Assembly (NCBI RefSeq): GCF_000003815.2
Contig: NC_049992.1
Span: 14,297,847-14,361,846, forward strand
Source of the DNA: Branchiostoma floridae
Lineage: Eukaryota; Chordata; Leptocardii; Amphioxiformes; Branchiostomatidae
Direction: 5' to 3'
DNA: 64,000 bases
The notes below the pieces were generated by a model that was given only the letters and a program-made list of their open reading frames with translations, was not told the origin of the DNA and made no database searches. Shown piece after piece: positions 38,833-50,700 of the stretch (positions within the stretch are counted from its first letter, which is position 1; the number at the start of each line of letters is the position of its first letter). A program made the translations under genes and the position numbers.

Positions 38833-41519
38833 TAAGGAAATAGCGACCATTTAAAAACGTATTCTGTTGATCTGAGCACGAAGACTCTATATGGCTTCAT
38901 TTTGACACTTGTAGATGAGCACCCCGAACGATGCCCTAAAGTCTGAAATATTTCAACTACTGTACTGTAGCTACGTGTCGACCTGTGGGTAAGAGTGGGG
39001 AATTTGTTCAGTGTATGCATGAAAATGTTCACAACTCAAGCCTCTTATAGGTAAGGAAATATGAACGATTCGTCCCAAAATTTCTGGTGTGTATCTGAAG
39101 GCACAATGTCATTTCGCTACCGCTCCAGGCAGTCACGATGCCAGCTCTTCTTATCTAAATTGCACCGCGCTGCAAGAACAAGATTAAGCGCCTTGCCAAG
39201 AGCATAAACTTTTTCTCGTATGAAACGTTCCGAGCAAAAAGAAGCAACATCTTGTGATACTATCTCGCCATTTTTCATCTGTCACGGCTGTGGCATTGTG
39301 TCTTTCTTAGCCGGTTTCCGCGAGATTGAAGGATTCAAGAAAGCGTTTCTTTAAACTCCGTGTGGCCCACAAAGAAACGGGTCAGCACAGCAACATGTAT
39401 CACTGGAAACTAAAGCTGGATGGCGGCAAAAATAAATACCCTCGTATAGATTGAATGAGCCACATCTTGTGCGTCATCATGCATGTGAGAGATTTTCGAC
39501 ATGCAGCTCGGTTTGATGAATCCGTACAAAGAACGAATATGTACAAATGCATGACGTACAAGGGTAAAAAGAAGTGCGTGTTCACATTGTGAAAAATGTA
39601 ACAGGGTATAGTACGCCAGCATTCAATTCTGATTCTATTGTACTTTCACTTCATAAAGCAGCATTACCCTATGTTTTTCTCTGCATGTCGTTTTGTGAAG
39701 ATTTTCCCGGCTGGCATTGATTCTTATACGGGGAACATTACCTTGTGATTAATGACAACCCAGGTTACGTGGCCTTTGGCTCGGTGAAATCGTCCCAAGG
39801 ATTTTTGCTGACACTACACACTCTTCCAATATCCCCCGCAGCGCAAAGTGCGGATAATTGCATGTCTCATAATGACAGTCGTTTAACAGTGTGCCAGGTT
39901 AACACGACACATTCAAAATGACTACAAAATATGAGCAATTTTCGATCCTTTTCAATTCGTTTCATCTATGATGAATTCCCGTGACGTAAAGTTGGCAACG
40001 TATTCTTTGCTTGGTGTATTTTGCATACAGTGCAATTTACTGGGCCCGGGCTGACTAGTCTTGCTGTCAACTGTTGGCCCGCCGTCCGTACAGCCAGGGC
40101 AAGTAAGAGTTGAACATATCTATTGCACAAGATCTGGGAACGGGCTGCAATTATCTATAGAAGTCACGATATTCGCATTTTTCACAACCACTCGTTATAA
40201 AAGGGCAATAAACAATATTAGTACCTTATTCCTTCCTAGAATTGTAAACGAAATCTCAAGAAACATGCAAAAAAATATTCTAAGGCACTAGCTACCTTTT
40301 ATACTTGCTGTGCGCGCATCATAACACAGAATTTGCAGCTCGCAGAAAGTAATCCAGACATACCTTCACGCAGACGACATCTTCCTGTAGACCAGGCTCG
40401 CTCCTGATGTTATGGTGGGTTCTCGTCAGAGTAGAATCACCTCAGAACAGGATACAAAACCAAGGCCTGCGATGTACCAGGCTCTGTGATTGGTCTGACT
40501 GTTTTCCCCAGTAGAACCTTGTTTCTCACGCCGTTTAGCCTGGCTGCTAGCGTCTGCGGACCGGCTCTGATTAACCTGACTTGCCCGGCTTCCAGACAGA
40601 CTGCGCCTGCTCCAAACTGCGAGAAGGGCAATTTTAGGATCCTTGAAGCTGAAAAATCAATTAGAGTCCACCTGCTGTTTAAGCGCTAAGCGCCTCCCTT
40701 CTTGTTTCATCAAATAGTCCTCAGCAAACTGCCGTGAAGACTTCCTTCTGTCCAGGCTAATCTGTATCCCACCACATGTGTCATCAACCAACCAACCAAG
40801 CGTCAGGAGGTCAACCTGTAGGCAATGGGCTAATTGGAAAAACGTTATTTTTTGTATAATAAAGAAAAATATCAAATAAAATAGCCAGAGATGAGAATAA
40901 GGATAGCACCTTTTTCTATCATGTAGCAATGTATACGTACTATCAAAGTTGGTTCCAGCTTTATTTGCATACTAGAAGTAAGTAGCTCTCTAATTGTCTA
41001 ATTTCCCAGCGCGTTGACGATTGATTCGGGGTGTCGGCAGGTGTAGACGGACAATAATCGTCCGATAATCAAGTTGAGATCCCCGGAGGATCCGGGGTCG
41101 ATACAGCGCCACCCAGGAAATAAATCATCCCAACATGTAGGTGTCTGGCACACTTGACAGGACTACCCGTTCTTCTTGTCGAATTCACACTGTGCACTAT
41201 GCTATGCTGAAATGTCTACAACACGAAAACGAATATTTAAGCAAACATTCCAAAGTACGGAAAAAACGCCTAAAGGCAGGAAAAAATTCAGTTGTCGTAA
41301 AGGTCACTGAACGTAAGATTTGACCTTTCCGCAATCTTTTCATATTCGTTAAGGTGAATTAAATACGTCTTGATGATGATGAAATACGTGTTATGATACT
41401 TTACATGACACTTGATTACACTGTGACCATGTCAACAATTATGTTGGTAGGAAAAAAATTTTTTTTCTGTTCAAATTACTAAAAAAGAAATAAGTTGTTT
41501 GATGTCTGTTTTTTTTATC
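38833..41519. other. Intergenic, no gene recognised
   Basis: The stretch at 40440-40690 has raised GC with open frames on both strands (AGPQTLAARLNGVRNKVLLG on the minus), but no known domain. Two small palindromes lie near 41072-41100. I see no supported gene. Confidence 0.4.
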
Positions 41520-41780
41520 AATTTTATTAGAAACCACACAATAACAAGTCAAAGGTGCATGACACGTCAATGTAGGTTAGACATCCTGTCATCCAGGTAA
41601 TAAGATGCACCAAAAAGTAGTTACTCAAGCAACTGGATATGGTTTTGAAACGGTCAGACGTGTCGGATAGAATCCACTATCCTTCGTCAGTGACACTGAA
41701 GAGATCTGGAAGAAACAGGTTTTTTATACTCTAACTATGAATGAAGACAATTTCAGATGTCCAATAGGAAAGGTGCATGA
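41520..41780 (-). mobile_element. Possible Penelope-like retroelement end
   Basis: On the minus strand this stretch contains a hammerhead-like core at 41690-41661 (listed separately). Penelope-like retroelements are known to carry hammerhead ribozymes in their terminal repeats. No reverse transcriptase or GIY-YIG coding sequence is visible nearby, so at most a terminal fragment remains. The words AGGTGCATGACAC occur twice, near 41552 and 41771, which may mark repeated ends. Confidence 0.35.
41661..41690 (-). ncRNA. Degenerate hammerhead ribozyme core
   Basis: Reading the minus strand, CTGACGA (41690-41684) fits the conserved CUGANGA box. It is followed by a perfect 6-bp hairpin stem, GGATAG (41682-41677) and CTATCC (41670-41665), and then GACA at 41664-41661, where an active ribozyme needs GAAA. 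A 3-bp stem III (ACG with CGT) can be drawn after it, but I could not find a convincing stem I. It is probably an inactive relic. Confidence 0.4.
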
Positions 41781-42198
41781 CACCTGATGCTCATCAAATG
41801 TGTACGTGAAAGCTTCCGTGTCATCAGCACGTATTGTCTCGTTAAACTGTATAAAAATGGCATAGATGAGTGGGCATCTATGGCATATACTTCCCCTTAC
41901 TAGAAACGTTTAGTGACTATAGGAACCTAGTGCATGTATAGTGGTTCGGTCTTGCGGCATTTATTGGACATGTAGAGATACTCAATACAGCAGAGGCAGG
42001 AAACGATCAATGCAGGATTTCGTACCTGAGGTTAAGGAACAGCCTAGATATTGATTCGATTAAAACTCCTCGGTAGTTATTAATCATGACGTTCAGACTG
42101 TGCATTAGCCTTGTCCTTTATATAGAAATACGCTAAACCCTGGGGAAAGTACAAGATTGTTGCGATAGCGAGCAATGTCATAGTATATTCGCGATAGT
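41781..42198. other. Intergenic, nothing recognised
   Basis: No gene or named element is visible. Confidence 0.4.
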
Positions 42199-42400
42199 AG
42201 ATTACTTTGACTATATTGACTTTTACTAACTATAATAGCTCGTTATATGTATATGTATATTTGACGTAATCTATTTTTGTTATTGTTTGTTACCATGGTT
42301 ACTTGCACACTTGATTGTATCATTAATTGTATCATTGTGAATGAAGAATAAAATGTTAAAAAAAAAGATTACTTTGACTTGACTTTGACTTTATTCAGAT
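42199..42400 (+). mobile_element. Short retro-insertion with poly-A tail and 14-bp target duplication
   Basis: AGATTACTTTGACT occurs at 42199-42212 and again at 42366-42379. Between them lie 153 bp ending AATAAAATGTT and a run of nine A. A polyadenylation signal, an A tail and a flanking duplication are the marks of a LINE-mediated insertion, here a 5'-truncated LINE or the 3' end of an mRNA. The target seems to be another element: downstream, on the minus strand, GAATAAA is followed by GTCAAA-type short repeats, as at the 3' tails of some LINEs. Confidence 0.6.
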
Positions 42401-45400
42401 CCACAATTATGCTGAGATCATGGAAGTTTATTGTAGCTACTCTTCTTATTAACAAGCATAACCGTACCAAAACTTAACACACAGGAACACCTAATACAAA
42501 CCATAAAATGTACACATTAAATAACAACATGTTCTACCATATATTCGACAGTTAAAGGCTTTAATCGTACGTGGGAAGACAGGTACTGTGTCTAATAGTA
42601 ATAATAATATCACAAAAACTGAAGAGCGAAAAAAATGCGAAATCTCCTTCTGCAGCAACCTTTACATTTTACGATCCATTGATCAGCGACTTCCTTGTCT
42701 TTTGCCTAAGACAGTCTAATAAAGGCGATAACAATCCAGATACCCTTTGGGAGGTCAGATATCTTGAGATGAAGGTCTACCAAGCCAAGATATGGAGAAG
42801 TGTAAGGTTGCCAGTGATTGCCTAAAGCTTGTATATAACATTCTGAAGCTGGACACCCAATGTTCGTAGGTAACGACATATCAAATCATCATACGAGGTT
42901 CAATAACAGTTATGTGCAAAAGATGATTACGAACCACAAAATTGCCTGAAAAGATTAAACTGAAATTCTAGATGTTAAGATTAATTCTACGATTGAAGAT
43001 CACAATTTCTAAATTGTAATTGAAAAAAAGGAAGTAATAATAATGATACATATGACACATGCATATACAAATTGACATAATTGATAAATACTTGTCAGAA
43101 TGTTGAGGAAAACGTGCATGATGTATTAAATCATAGATAAAGATAAACAAAGTCAATATTTATTGATTTAAAATTCCACGTACTAAATATATCCAAAAGA
43201 TGTTTCAGACAAAAAAGGTTGTGAGTATATCTGTCGTCTTTGCCCAAACTTAAAGTTGTTAGTTAATTAAAATTGACAAGTATACGAATGCGCCTTTTTC
43301 ACACAGCGATAGCATCAAGCCTTAAGCAATACTATGTCTTAAACTTGGAAGAGCCAAAATATTGATTATTTCGTAGTGCACGTTAATGGCAGCCTTAGGA
43401 ATCATGATCATTATGATATTACAGGTACATGTACACTCAGTGACATCTTTCATAGCTATAAAACAATCGACAGGCGCTGTAAATATGAGTCAACTGGTAA
43501 ATTCTACATTATGAACGCACAGCGCAGCAGATTTTTTGCCTTCTCTCTGACCCTGCATACCCTGTTATGAACCCTCACAGCAAATGCGCCCCTGAGTCGA
43601 TTTATAGATGACGCGAACAGGTGTATCAATGTACCCTTTTTAAGGGAGGGTTAATACTGATGTAATGGCAACAAAAAGTGGCCGTACTTGTTTTTTGTTT
43701 TTGTTTTTTTGTTTAAAAAAAATCAAATCATGTAAACAAGAATTGATATGTTACTATACAGGAATCCACAGTCACTTGGTCTTGAAACGTTAAAGCTCTC
43801 CACATACACGGAGGTACTATGGTATTTGTACACCTTTGCTTGCCACCCCACATTATGTAAAACCCACACCTGTTCATAGAATAGTCTTTGGACATGAGCC
43901 GTGGCAATAAGAGTGAGCATGAACTCCATTTGTAAATTGCCAGGTACGGTTGCCACAGGCAACGACCCTGCAGACGTGATTACGTACCTGATGGCCAATT
44001 TTCCGCTCAGATGACCAAGTTAACCGGGGACGTCGGCGCTTACAACCGCCTCCATTCTTACCGAGGTAACTGTGGATCAGGCACTATTAACCTTTCATGG
44101 CTATTACTTCAAATTGTTTTGATAGCCGATAAACATCCTTTACTGGTTTTGTGGCCCATCCTGTCGGGTCAAGGAAATCATTTGTAATGTTATGTCATCA
44201 CAATGCCACCAAATTTGGATGCACGTCCCCAGTATTTAAGCTCCGCTAAGCCCTGTTGTCACCAGAATGCCCGAGCGACATCTCCACGTAATCTGTGCCC
44301 GCCACATGAGGTTAGGAAATGGAGACCTCGCTTTCCGGCTTACAGTTTTCACAGAGGTCTGGAAAGAAGCATCGCACAGATATGAACAACAGCTACCACA
44401 GCAAGCCACGTGACGACTGCAAAGCAGCGTCCGACTTTCTGTGAATTAAACATTAGATATTAACATCGCAACGCACGTCAAGACGTCATGAGGGAGCTAG
44501 CAGTTTTATCACGACTGGCCGAGGGGCAGAAAACTTCAGAATTGATTTTCGTAGGTCGGGTGCGGAGGAAGACCTACAGAAAATTAAATTACGTTTTGAG
44601 GTGTAAGGTCATTGCTGTTCCTTCAAGAAGGAAAGGTGCGTGTTGTTAGAAGGACTGAATCTCTATCATTTGCCTGAATGTTTGGAAATATACATTTTAG
44701 GACTACAATTCTAATATCACAGAAATGATAAAGATGAGGACATATTTGGTGGACCATAGCAGGAATATGAGACTTCTATTTCAAAAGACTCTGAGATCGC
44801 TCTGCTGTTGAGACAGCTATAATGATTTGTATGTAGACGGAACGATCCATGTCAATCCGACTCATAATGAGATCTTGACACTCTGCCAATCCTTAGAACG
44901 CGTCCAATTATCTAAACATGCGCAGAGTAGAGGTTTCCGCCACAGAGGTTTCCGTGACCTTTCCTGTTGGAGGTAGGTTGTTAGCATTTCGTTGGAGCGT
45001 CACAATGTCTAAAACGCATTGGCTCCGAGCAAATGCGCACCCTACCGTAGCCTTAACGTCGAACGCCATACACATACCAATAGGCGTGCATTGAACCTCA
45101 ATACGACTTCATGCCGACTTTTGTCAACAGTTTAATCTTACTTCTGTGTGGGTCTCGGCCGGGGACAAAGTTCTCATTTGTCTCAATAATGAAGACTCGC
45201 TACGGATTCCGACTGATGAAACCAAGGGGGAAATATCCAACACGAATTGGCCCTCACATGTAGTGCCGGTGTTTATGAAGACCGATAGAGGCAATCTACA
45301 TACCTAACACTTGTACAAGGCTCAAATCCCCCAGCAATCCTTCAGTTTTGTCATCATCCCGGTGTCCTTGCCGCAAGGACAACAACTTGAACGGCAAGGA

Positions 45401-46073
45401 GAGACAGATAATGCCGTCCGTAACGACCTCCTGACCTCTGAAATAGAATCCTGGGCATCCAAGTCGTCAGCAGTGACAGTAAATGTCCCGGAAGAAAAAA
45501 AACTTTCCATTTTAATATGGTGCCAAGGGTTCCAACTGCCCTTGCCATGCGTTACGGCCGATGACAAGGTCATGGCTTGCGTTTGTATTTTTTTCACAAA
45601 CTTTTACGTTTGAGCACATAACAATGCATATATATATTCATGCAATCTCAAGACTTAAATGAATGTGATGTGCTACTTACGGACTAGTACCTAATAACGT
45701 GACAGCTTTAGACTTGAGATCATTCAAAACAATAAACTTTGACGTTCTAACAGTGTGATTATTGTCATGTCGTCGAAAAAAAACTGTAATAACGTCGTTC
45801 ATGTCGTTTGGGATGCGTTAAAGTGAACGACCACATACCAAAGCATAGACAGATAAGGACCCAGATTTGTAACACTTAACTATGATGGCACAGATAATGT
45901 GCCACACCTGCAGTATAACTGATGATGTATGAATAAAAAAGTTACAGATTATGTTATGGCAATATGTGGATAGCTCGTACTACGACAATGCAGTTCGTCG
46001 CTGTGAGGCGCTTCTGTGTACCGCATGTGGCACTTTCCAGTAATCAAAAACCGGGTGTCAAATCTAGTGATAT
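42401..46073. other. Intergenic, no gene recognised
   Basis: Frames of about 90-100 codons at 43723-43998 and 45311-45613 have no known domain. T-rich and A-rich runs lie near 43690-43730. Confidence 0.4.
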
Positions 46074-46350
46074 TGTTATTGGGTGGGCCGAGTACCCACT
46101 CTTTGCAGCCAGGGGCTGAATTGCGAGGAGCTTACCATAGACGGGGCTAAATCGCAAGGGTCTGGAGCGAGCTGCTATTCGGCGCCACTCAGGTGACCTC
46201 AATACGACAGTAATTGCCCCAAGTGCGGCCAAGGTACTGTAGGTTTTGAACCACTCACACCACACCATCGCACGTGTGGCGGGTTCTTTAACGTGCCTGG
46301 GGTATGGCTGTCCCCAGACACGGGACCTCCATTTAACGTCCTATCCGAGG
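46074..46350. repeat. Probable dispersed repeat, unclassified
   Basis: This GC-richer stretch includes TTCTTTAACGTGCCTGGGG and, further on, ACGGGACCTCCATTTAACGT followed by CCTATCCGAGGGAC. I recall similar wording as a recurring repeat in marine invertebrate genomes, but that is memory and not a search. It has no coding potential that I can name, and only one copy is in the window. Confidence 0.35.
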
Positions 46351-46580
46351 GACGGGAAATATTTGGTATTCACCTTAACTCTTCACACCACTGATATAAG
46401 CGTACTTGAATTTTTGTACCACCCTTTTAAAAGATACTTCCTTCTTAGTGTTTTTAATTACTACCTTAACCTTGGTGACGTATGTACGCACTTTGCGTAT
46501 ATCGCTATCTATTATTTTTGAAAAGCTATTAACTGTCTCCTAGATACATATAAAATCTGCACATATATAAATCTGGCATT

Positions 46581-46730
46581 GCATGCCGTAACGGTATAGG
46601 GTATTTGGCTGCAAAAGAGCAAGCCCAACTGCAGAGGTCCTGGGTTAGGGTCCCTTGATATGCTCTGACATTATGACCTTGGGAAAGGCACTTGACACGA
46701 AATTCCTCACTTCACTCAGGTGAAGATTAG
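46581..46730 (+). mobile_element. tRNA-derived SINE, copy 2
   Basis: The head GCCGTAACGGTATAGGGTAT and the box-B-like GGTCCTGGGTTAGGGTCC align with the copy at 27722. The tail ACCTTGGGAAAGGCACTTGA then TTCCTCACTTCACTCAGGTG matches both other copies. Box B is mutated, so this copy is probably transcriptionally dead. Confidence 0.7.
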
Positions 46731-47595
46731 CATCTACATAGCATCGGTTAGGAAATTGTCCCTCGCAAAGGAGGCCCCATGTTTGAGTATGGCCACGCAT
46801 CGAGCACTTGAAAGAACCGACCACACTTAACAAAAGGAGCAGGGGTTCTTTCCGATGTGTAATATCAGTCCGGATATGCAGCGTGTACTCTACAATATGG
46901 ACCTGGTGTGTTATGCCATAACGCGTGTTACCGAGTAGGCAATTGCAATGCAAACAAACAAGCACAAAATCTCGAAAATGAAGACAAGTTCCCTCTCCTT
47001 TATAACCCATGAAAGAAAATTTTGCTGTCAGCCTTTGATTTTTACAATGAGGTACTCTAACTGCCTCATGCGTCGCACGACGTGGGAGCTACTAAGTCTA
47101 AGTAAGTAAGTAGTATTCCAGGCACCTAGCGACATATCTCAGAAAAAACACCTTTATGATATGAATAACTTTGAAATTCGAAAAGAGAAAACAAAAGTCA
47201 TAGGTACATTAAAAAGAAACAGGAAAATACCAAAATATCACAACATAGCCCCTGACAAAGAGTTGCTCCATTTTTGTTTAAAAAAATTCTATTTGTCATG
47301 GAATGCTCTGGATATGATGTCTTACGTTCGAGTAATAGATTATTCACACTCCTTTGATAGGTACAACAAATTTCAAAACACTCGACGTCATAAGCAGATT
47401 TGATTATAAGTGACAATCCTCGCAATGCACAAATCATAATGCTTTGTTATTGGGAAAGACACTCCTGGTTGTATCATGATATTACAGAAGTAATACTAAT
47501 AAAATCTTGCAAATATTGCTACCCGTACAAAAGTCATTGATTGAACTTTTTGTTGTGAAAATAAATTTTCTTTTCTTGGAGAACTTTGAAAAGTC
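46731..47595. other. Region downstream of the methyltransferase gene
   Basis: This is the 3' side of the minus-strand methyltransferase gene. I did not find a clear minus-strand AATAAA within 400 bp of the stop codon. Short TAAG repeats lie near 47096-47113. Confidence 0.35.
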
Positions 47596-47786
47596 CTATC
47601 GCAGCACCCTATAAACGAATATCACTGCGTCAATGCCCGGATGATACCCTGGAACAACGTCTCTGGACACCTGTTCCCAGAATCCTTTGTTCTGCAGTTC
47701 CAACATGGCGGCCTCCAGCTTGCCGCCACTGTACGCCTTCACAGTCGTCAGGTAGTTGTTCCTGGTGGTGATACAAACATAGCCAC
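47596..47786 (-). CDS. METTL27: Methyltransferase exon 5 (last)
   Basis: The exon encodes GYVCITTRNNYLTTVKAYSG through FWEQVSRDVV to VIFVYRVLR and the stop TAG. It begins after the acceptor TTGCGCAG. VCITTR is strongly conserved in the family. Confidence 0.87.
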
Positions 47787-50700
47787 CTGCGCAAGATCAC
47801 AAGATAAACAGTTTTAAAGGTCACTGATCCAAGCAGAGGTGTTTACAGTTAGGCCGGGAGACATAAAGAAAACGGTTAAAAATGGAAAGCCCGAAGAAAA
47901 ACCCGGCAAATCAGTCGGAGCCTAACCTCTGCTTGGAAATTACACTGATTCCACTATATTTGTTTAGGTAATATGTATCAATCTTCCATAGACAAACTGT
48001 AAGCAAAATCATCTGCCCTTTTAGACTTTGAGCTTTTATTGTATGGGGGAGTGGGAGGGGCACTGGTTGGCTAGTTTCAAAGTTGGCTAAGGTGAACTAT
48101 AATGCCGGGAAAGGGAGTTTGCCGTGGAAGGGAGTTTTCTTAGAAAGATACATTTGTAGTTTGCCGTGGAAGGAGTTTTGCCCCGCCTCGAAGTCTACGA
48201 AGGAGGTTACTGCGCCATACTTATTCTCTAGCTTTGATCAAAGCCACACGTTCTTCATTTTTACTTCTAAAACATCGTACCTGGCCGGACGAATCGGATT
48301 AAGTCGGGCAGACAATCAGGTTCCATTGCCCCAAGGATAAACCCTCCACAACACGAGACGGCATCGTACGAGTCTGGAAAAAGTAATAGACAGGTTAAGA
48401 CCAAACATATTTTCTAGATGTTTGAGCCCCATTACTACATCAACGCAGTGATTAATATTTCAATGCATTTTTATTCTAACAAAGCCATTAAGAAACGTCT
48501 GTATATTATCATCTATCATTGAGAGAATCTTTAGGAAAAGCAGACTCAGGCCTCCGGTTCTTTAGATATATCGTAATAACAAAGTTCTCTTTTCAATGCA
48601 AAGTGTTCATCAATTGTGAAGTCGTGGCAAAGATGACGCATATGAATGAATGCAAAAAATCAAGGGCGGCGAAGTTAGAACGTTGTACAACATGACCCTA
48701 ACGTACTCTTCTAATCGGTCAATGCAGAAGTAAAAGAGAAAATATGAAAATAAAGACACGAGTAGGTACTTTTTTTTTGCATCAAGGCGTATCATTAAAC
48801 GATTGCATTTACCAACCATTGTCTATGTTTGAAGTGCGATTCGCGCCGACAAAATCGCAGATGTACTTGTTATATCGGTTCTTGGACATGGCGTAGTCCA
48901 GAGAACGTTGGCTAGGATCCAGTCCGTCTATCGAAGTAAACCCAAGTTTTCTCAACTGTGGAAATAATATAAAAACATAAGCAATGTTACCTTTGTGCAG
49001 TGGTTACATGGAGAACCAAAACTAAGCCCCCACCCCGACACACCTACTGTGCAATACAAGTAAGTAGCAGTTCGTTTTAGTTCAGAAAGCTGGCGTTACA
49101 TCTTTGGGACGAAGAGAGCGTACCGAGCTTGACTTCCAAGACCTGACTCCAAGATGTCCCTAGGACTAGGTAGAAGATGGCATCTGAGGCCACACAACGA
49201 TGGAGAAAATATGCGTATACATAAGCAATTTTTCCAAACACACTATGCGTCATGCCAATAGCCAAATTTTACAAGAGAACGGCTTCCAAATTATAAACCT
49301 AGATTCAAATCAACAAATTCCAGAATTTGACGTCATTGACATGCGCTTCCAAAAATTTCTGTTAGGCATTCATGCCAAAGCCTCAAACGATGGTGTCAGG
49401 GGAGAATTGGGAACTTTCCCAGCTATGATTGATGCAGAAATGCAATTTGTTAAATATTGGCATCGTTTAGTTAACTTGCCCGAAGATGCCCTTTCTTCGT
49501 GAGACTTACAATACTGTTTCATTCGGAGAACCATTGATTGGATTGTCCACNNNNNNNNNNNNNNNNNNNNNNNNNNNNNNNNNNNNNNNNNNNNNNNNNN
49601 NNNNNNNNNNNNNNNNNNNNNNNNNNNNNNNNNNNNNNNNNNNNNNNNNNNNNNNNNNNNNNNNNNNNNNNNNNNNNNNNNNNNNNNNNNNNNTTCTAAA
49701 CTCTCCTCTCTTTCTACATTGAACAAGCATTACAAGCAAGAAAATTACATTTCAACCATAAAGAGCCTTGACATTCGTAGGGCAATCACACAACTCAGAA
49801 TTAGCTGTCACAAATTAAATATAGAAACCGGGAGATTAAAAAAATCCCTATCGACCAGAGGGTTTGTCCATTCTGTCCAGAGTTAATTGAAGACGAATAT
49901 CACTTTATGATTGTATGTCCCAAATATTCTGAAATACGCAATTCTCTATACAGAAGGTTGTCATTTTATACACATTTCAATTTATCTCAATGGACCTGAA
50001 GTGCAAATTCAAATACATCATGACATGTGACAATCCCTGCATGGCAGATATAGGAAAATATATCAAAGAAGGTTTGGATATTAGAAACTCCTTAACTGAT
50101 TGTAAAAGCTTCCAATGATTGTAAGAAGCTTATCCCATACTACAACTCCTGTATTAGTTAGTTAAGCTATAGAACTGTAGTTATGTAGATGCCATACTTT
50201 GTACCTCGTACAATTGTTGTGCAATAAAGTTATCTTGTCTTCTGAACTGTGGGGGTTCTTATCCCATGAACTACTTACCTCCTCCGCACAGAGTCCAGTC
50301 CCTGCAGCCACGTCCAAAATACATGAAGATTTTCTGTCCCCCAACCATTTTGCTAAAGCCTCTGCGCATATTCTTGGTCCCTGGTAGTCCCTTTTTGCGG
50401 TTTCCTGACAAAAGGGGAATATCTGTTTAAACCATCGCTGCTGGATGCTGCTGGAGGTTGGGTGAACCGTACAGAAAATTCAGAGAAATAGGTCTAGGTA
50501 CGAACCTGAAACTAGACCTTATTGCCGGTGGAACCTAGTAAATGTACGGTACTCAAAACAATTGTAAATTTCGCCAGAAATGATCTGTTTGGTGAAGTAT
50601 CCAACTCCCACTGACGTTTAAAAAGTCTGTATTCAAATCAAATCAAATCAACAATGCTAAGTTTGACAGTAGAAACTTGGTAAAAATTACTATAAACACT

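Noticed and set aside
40437-40929. Possible retroelement coding remnant on the minus strand
   Set aside because: Some residues look protein-like, but the frames do not connect and no diagnostic motif is present.
49370-49739. Frames running through the second gap
   Set aside because: They depend on N bases. The real coding signal there is the plus-strand LINE remnant.
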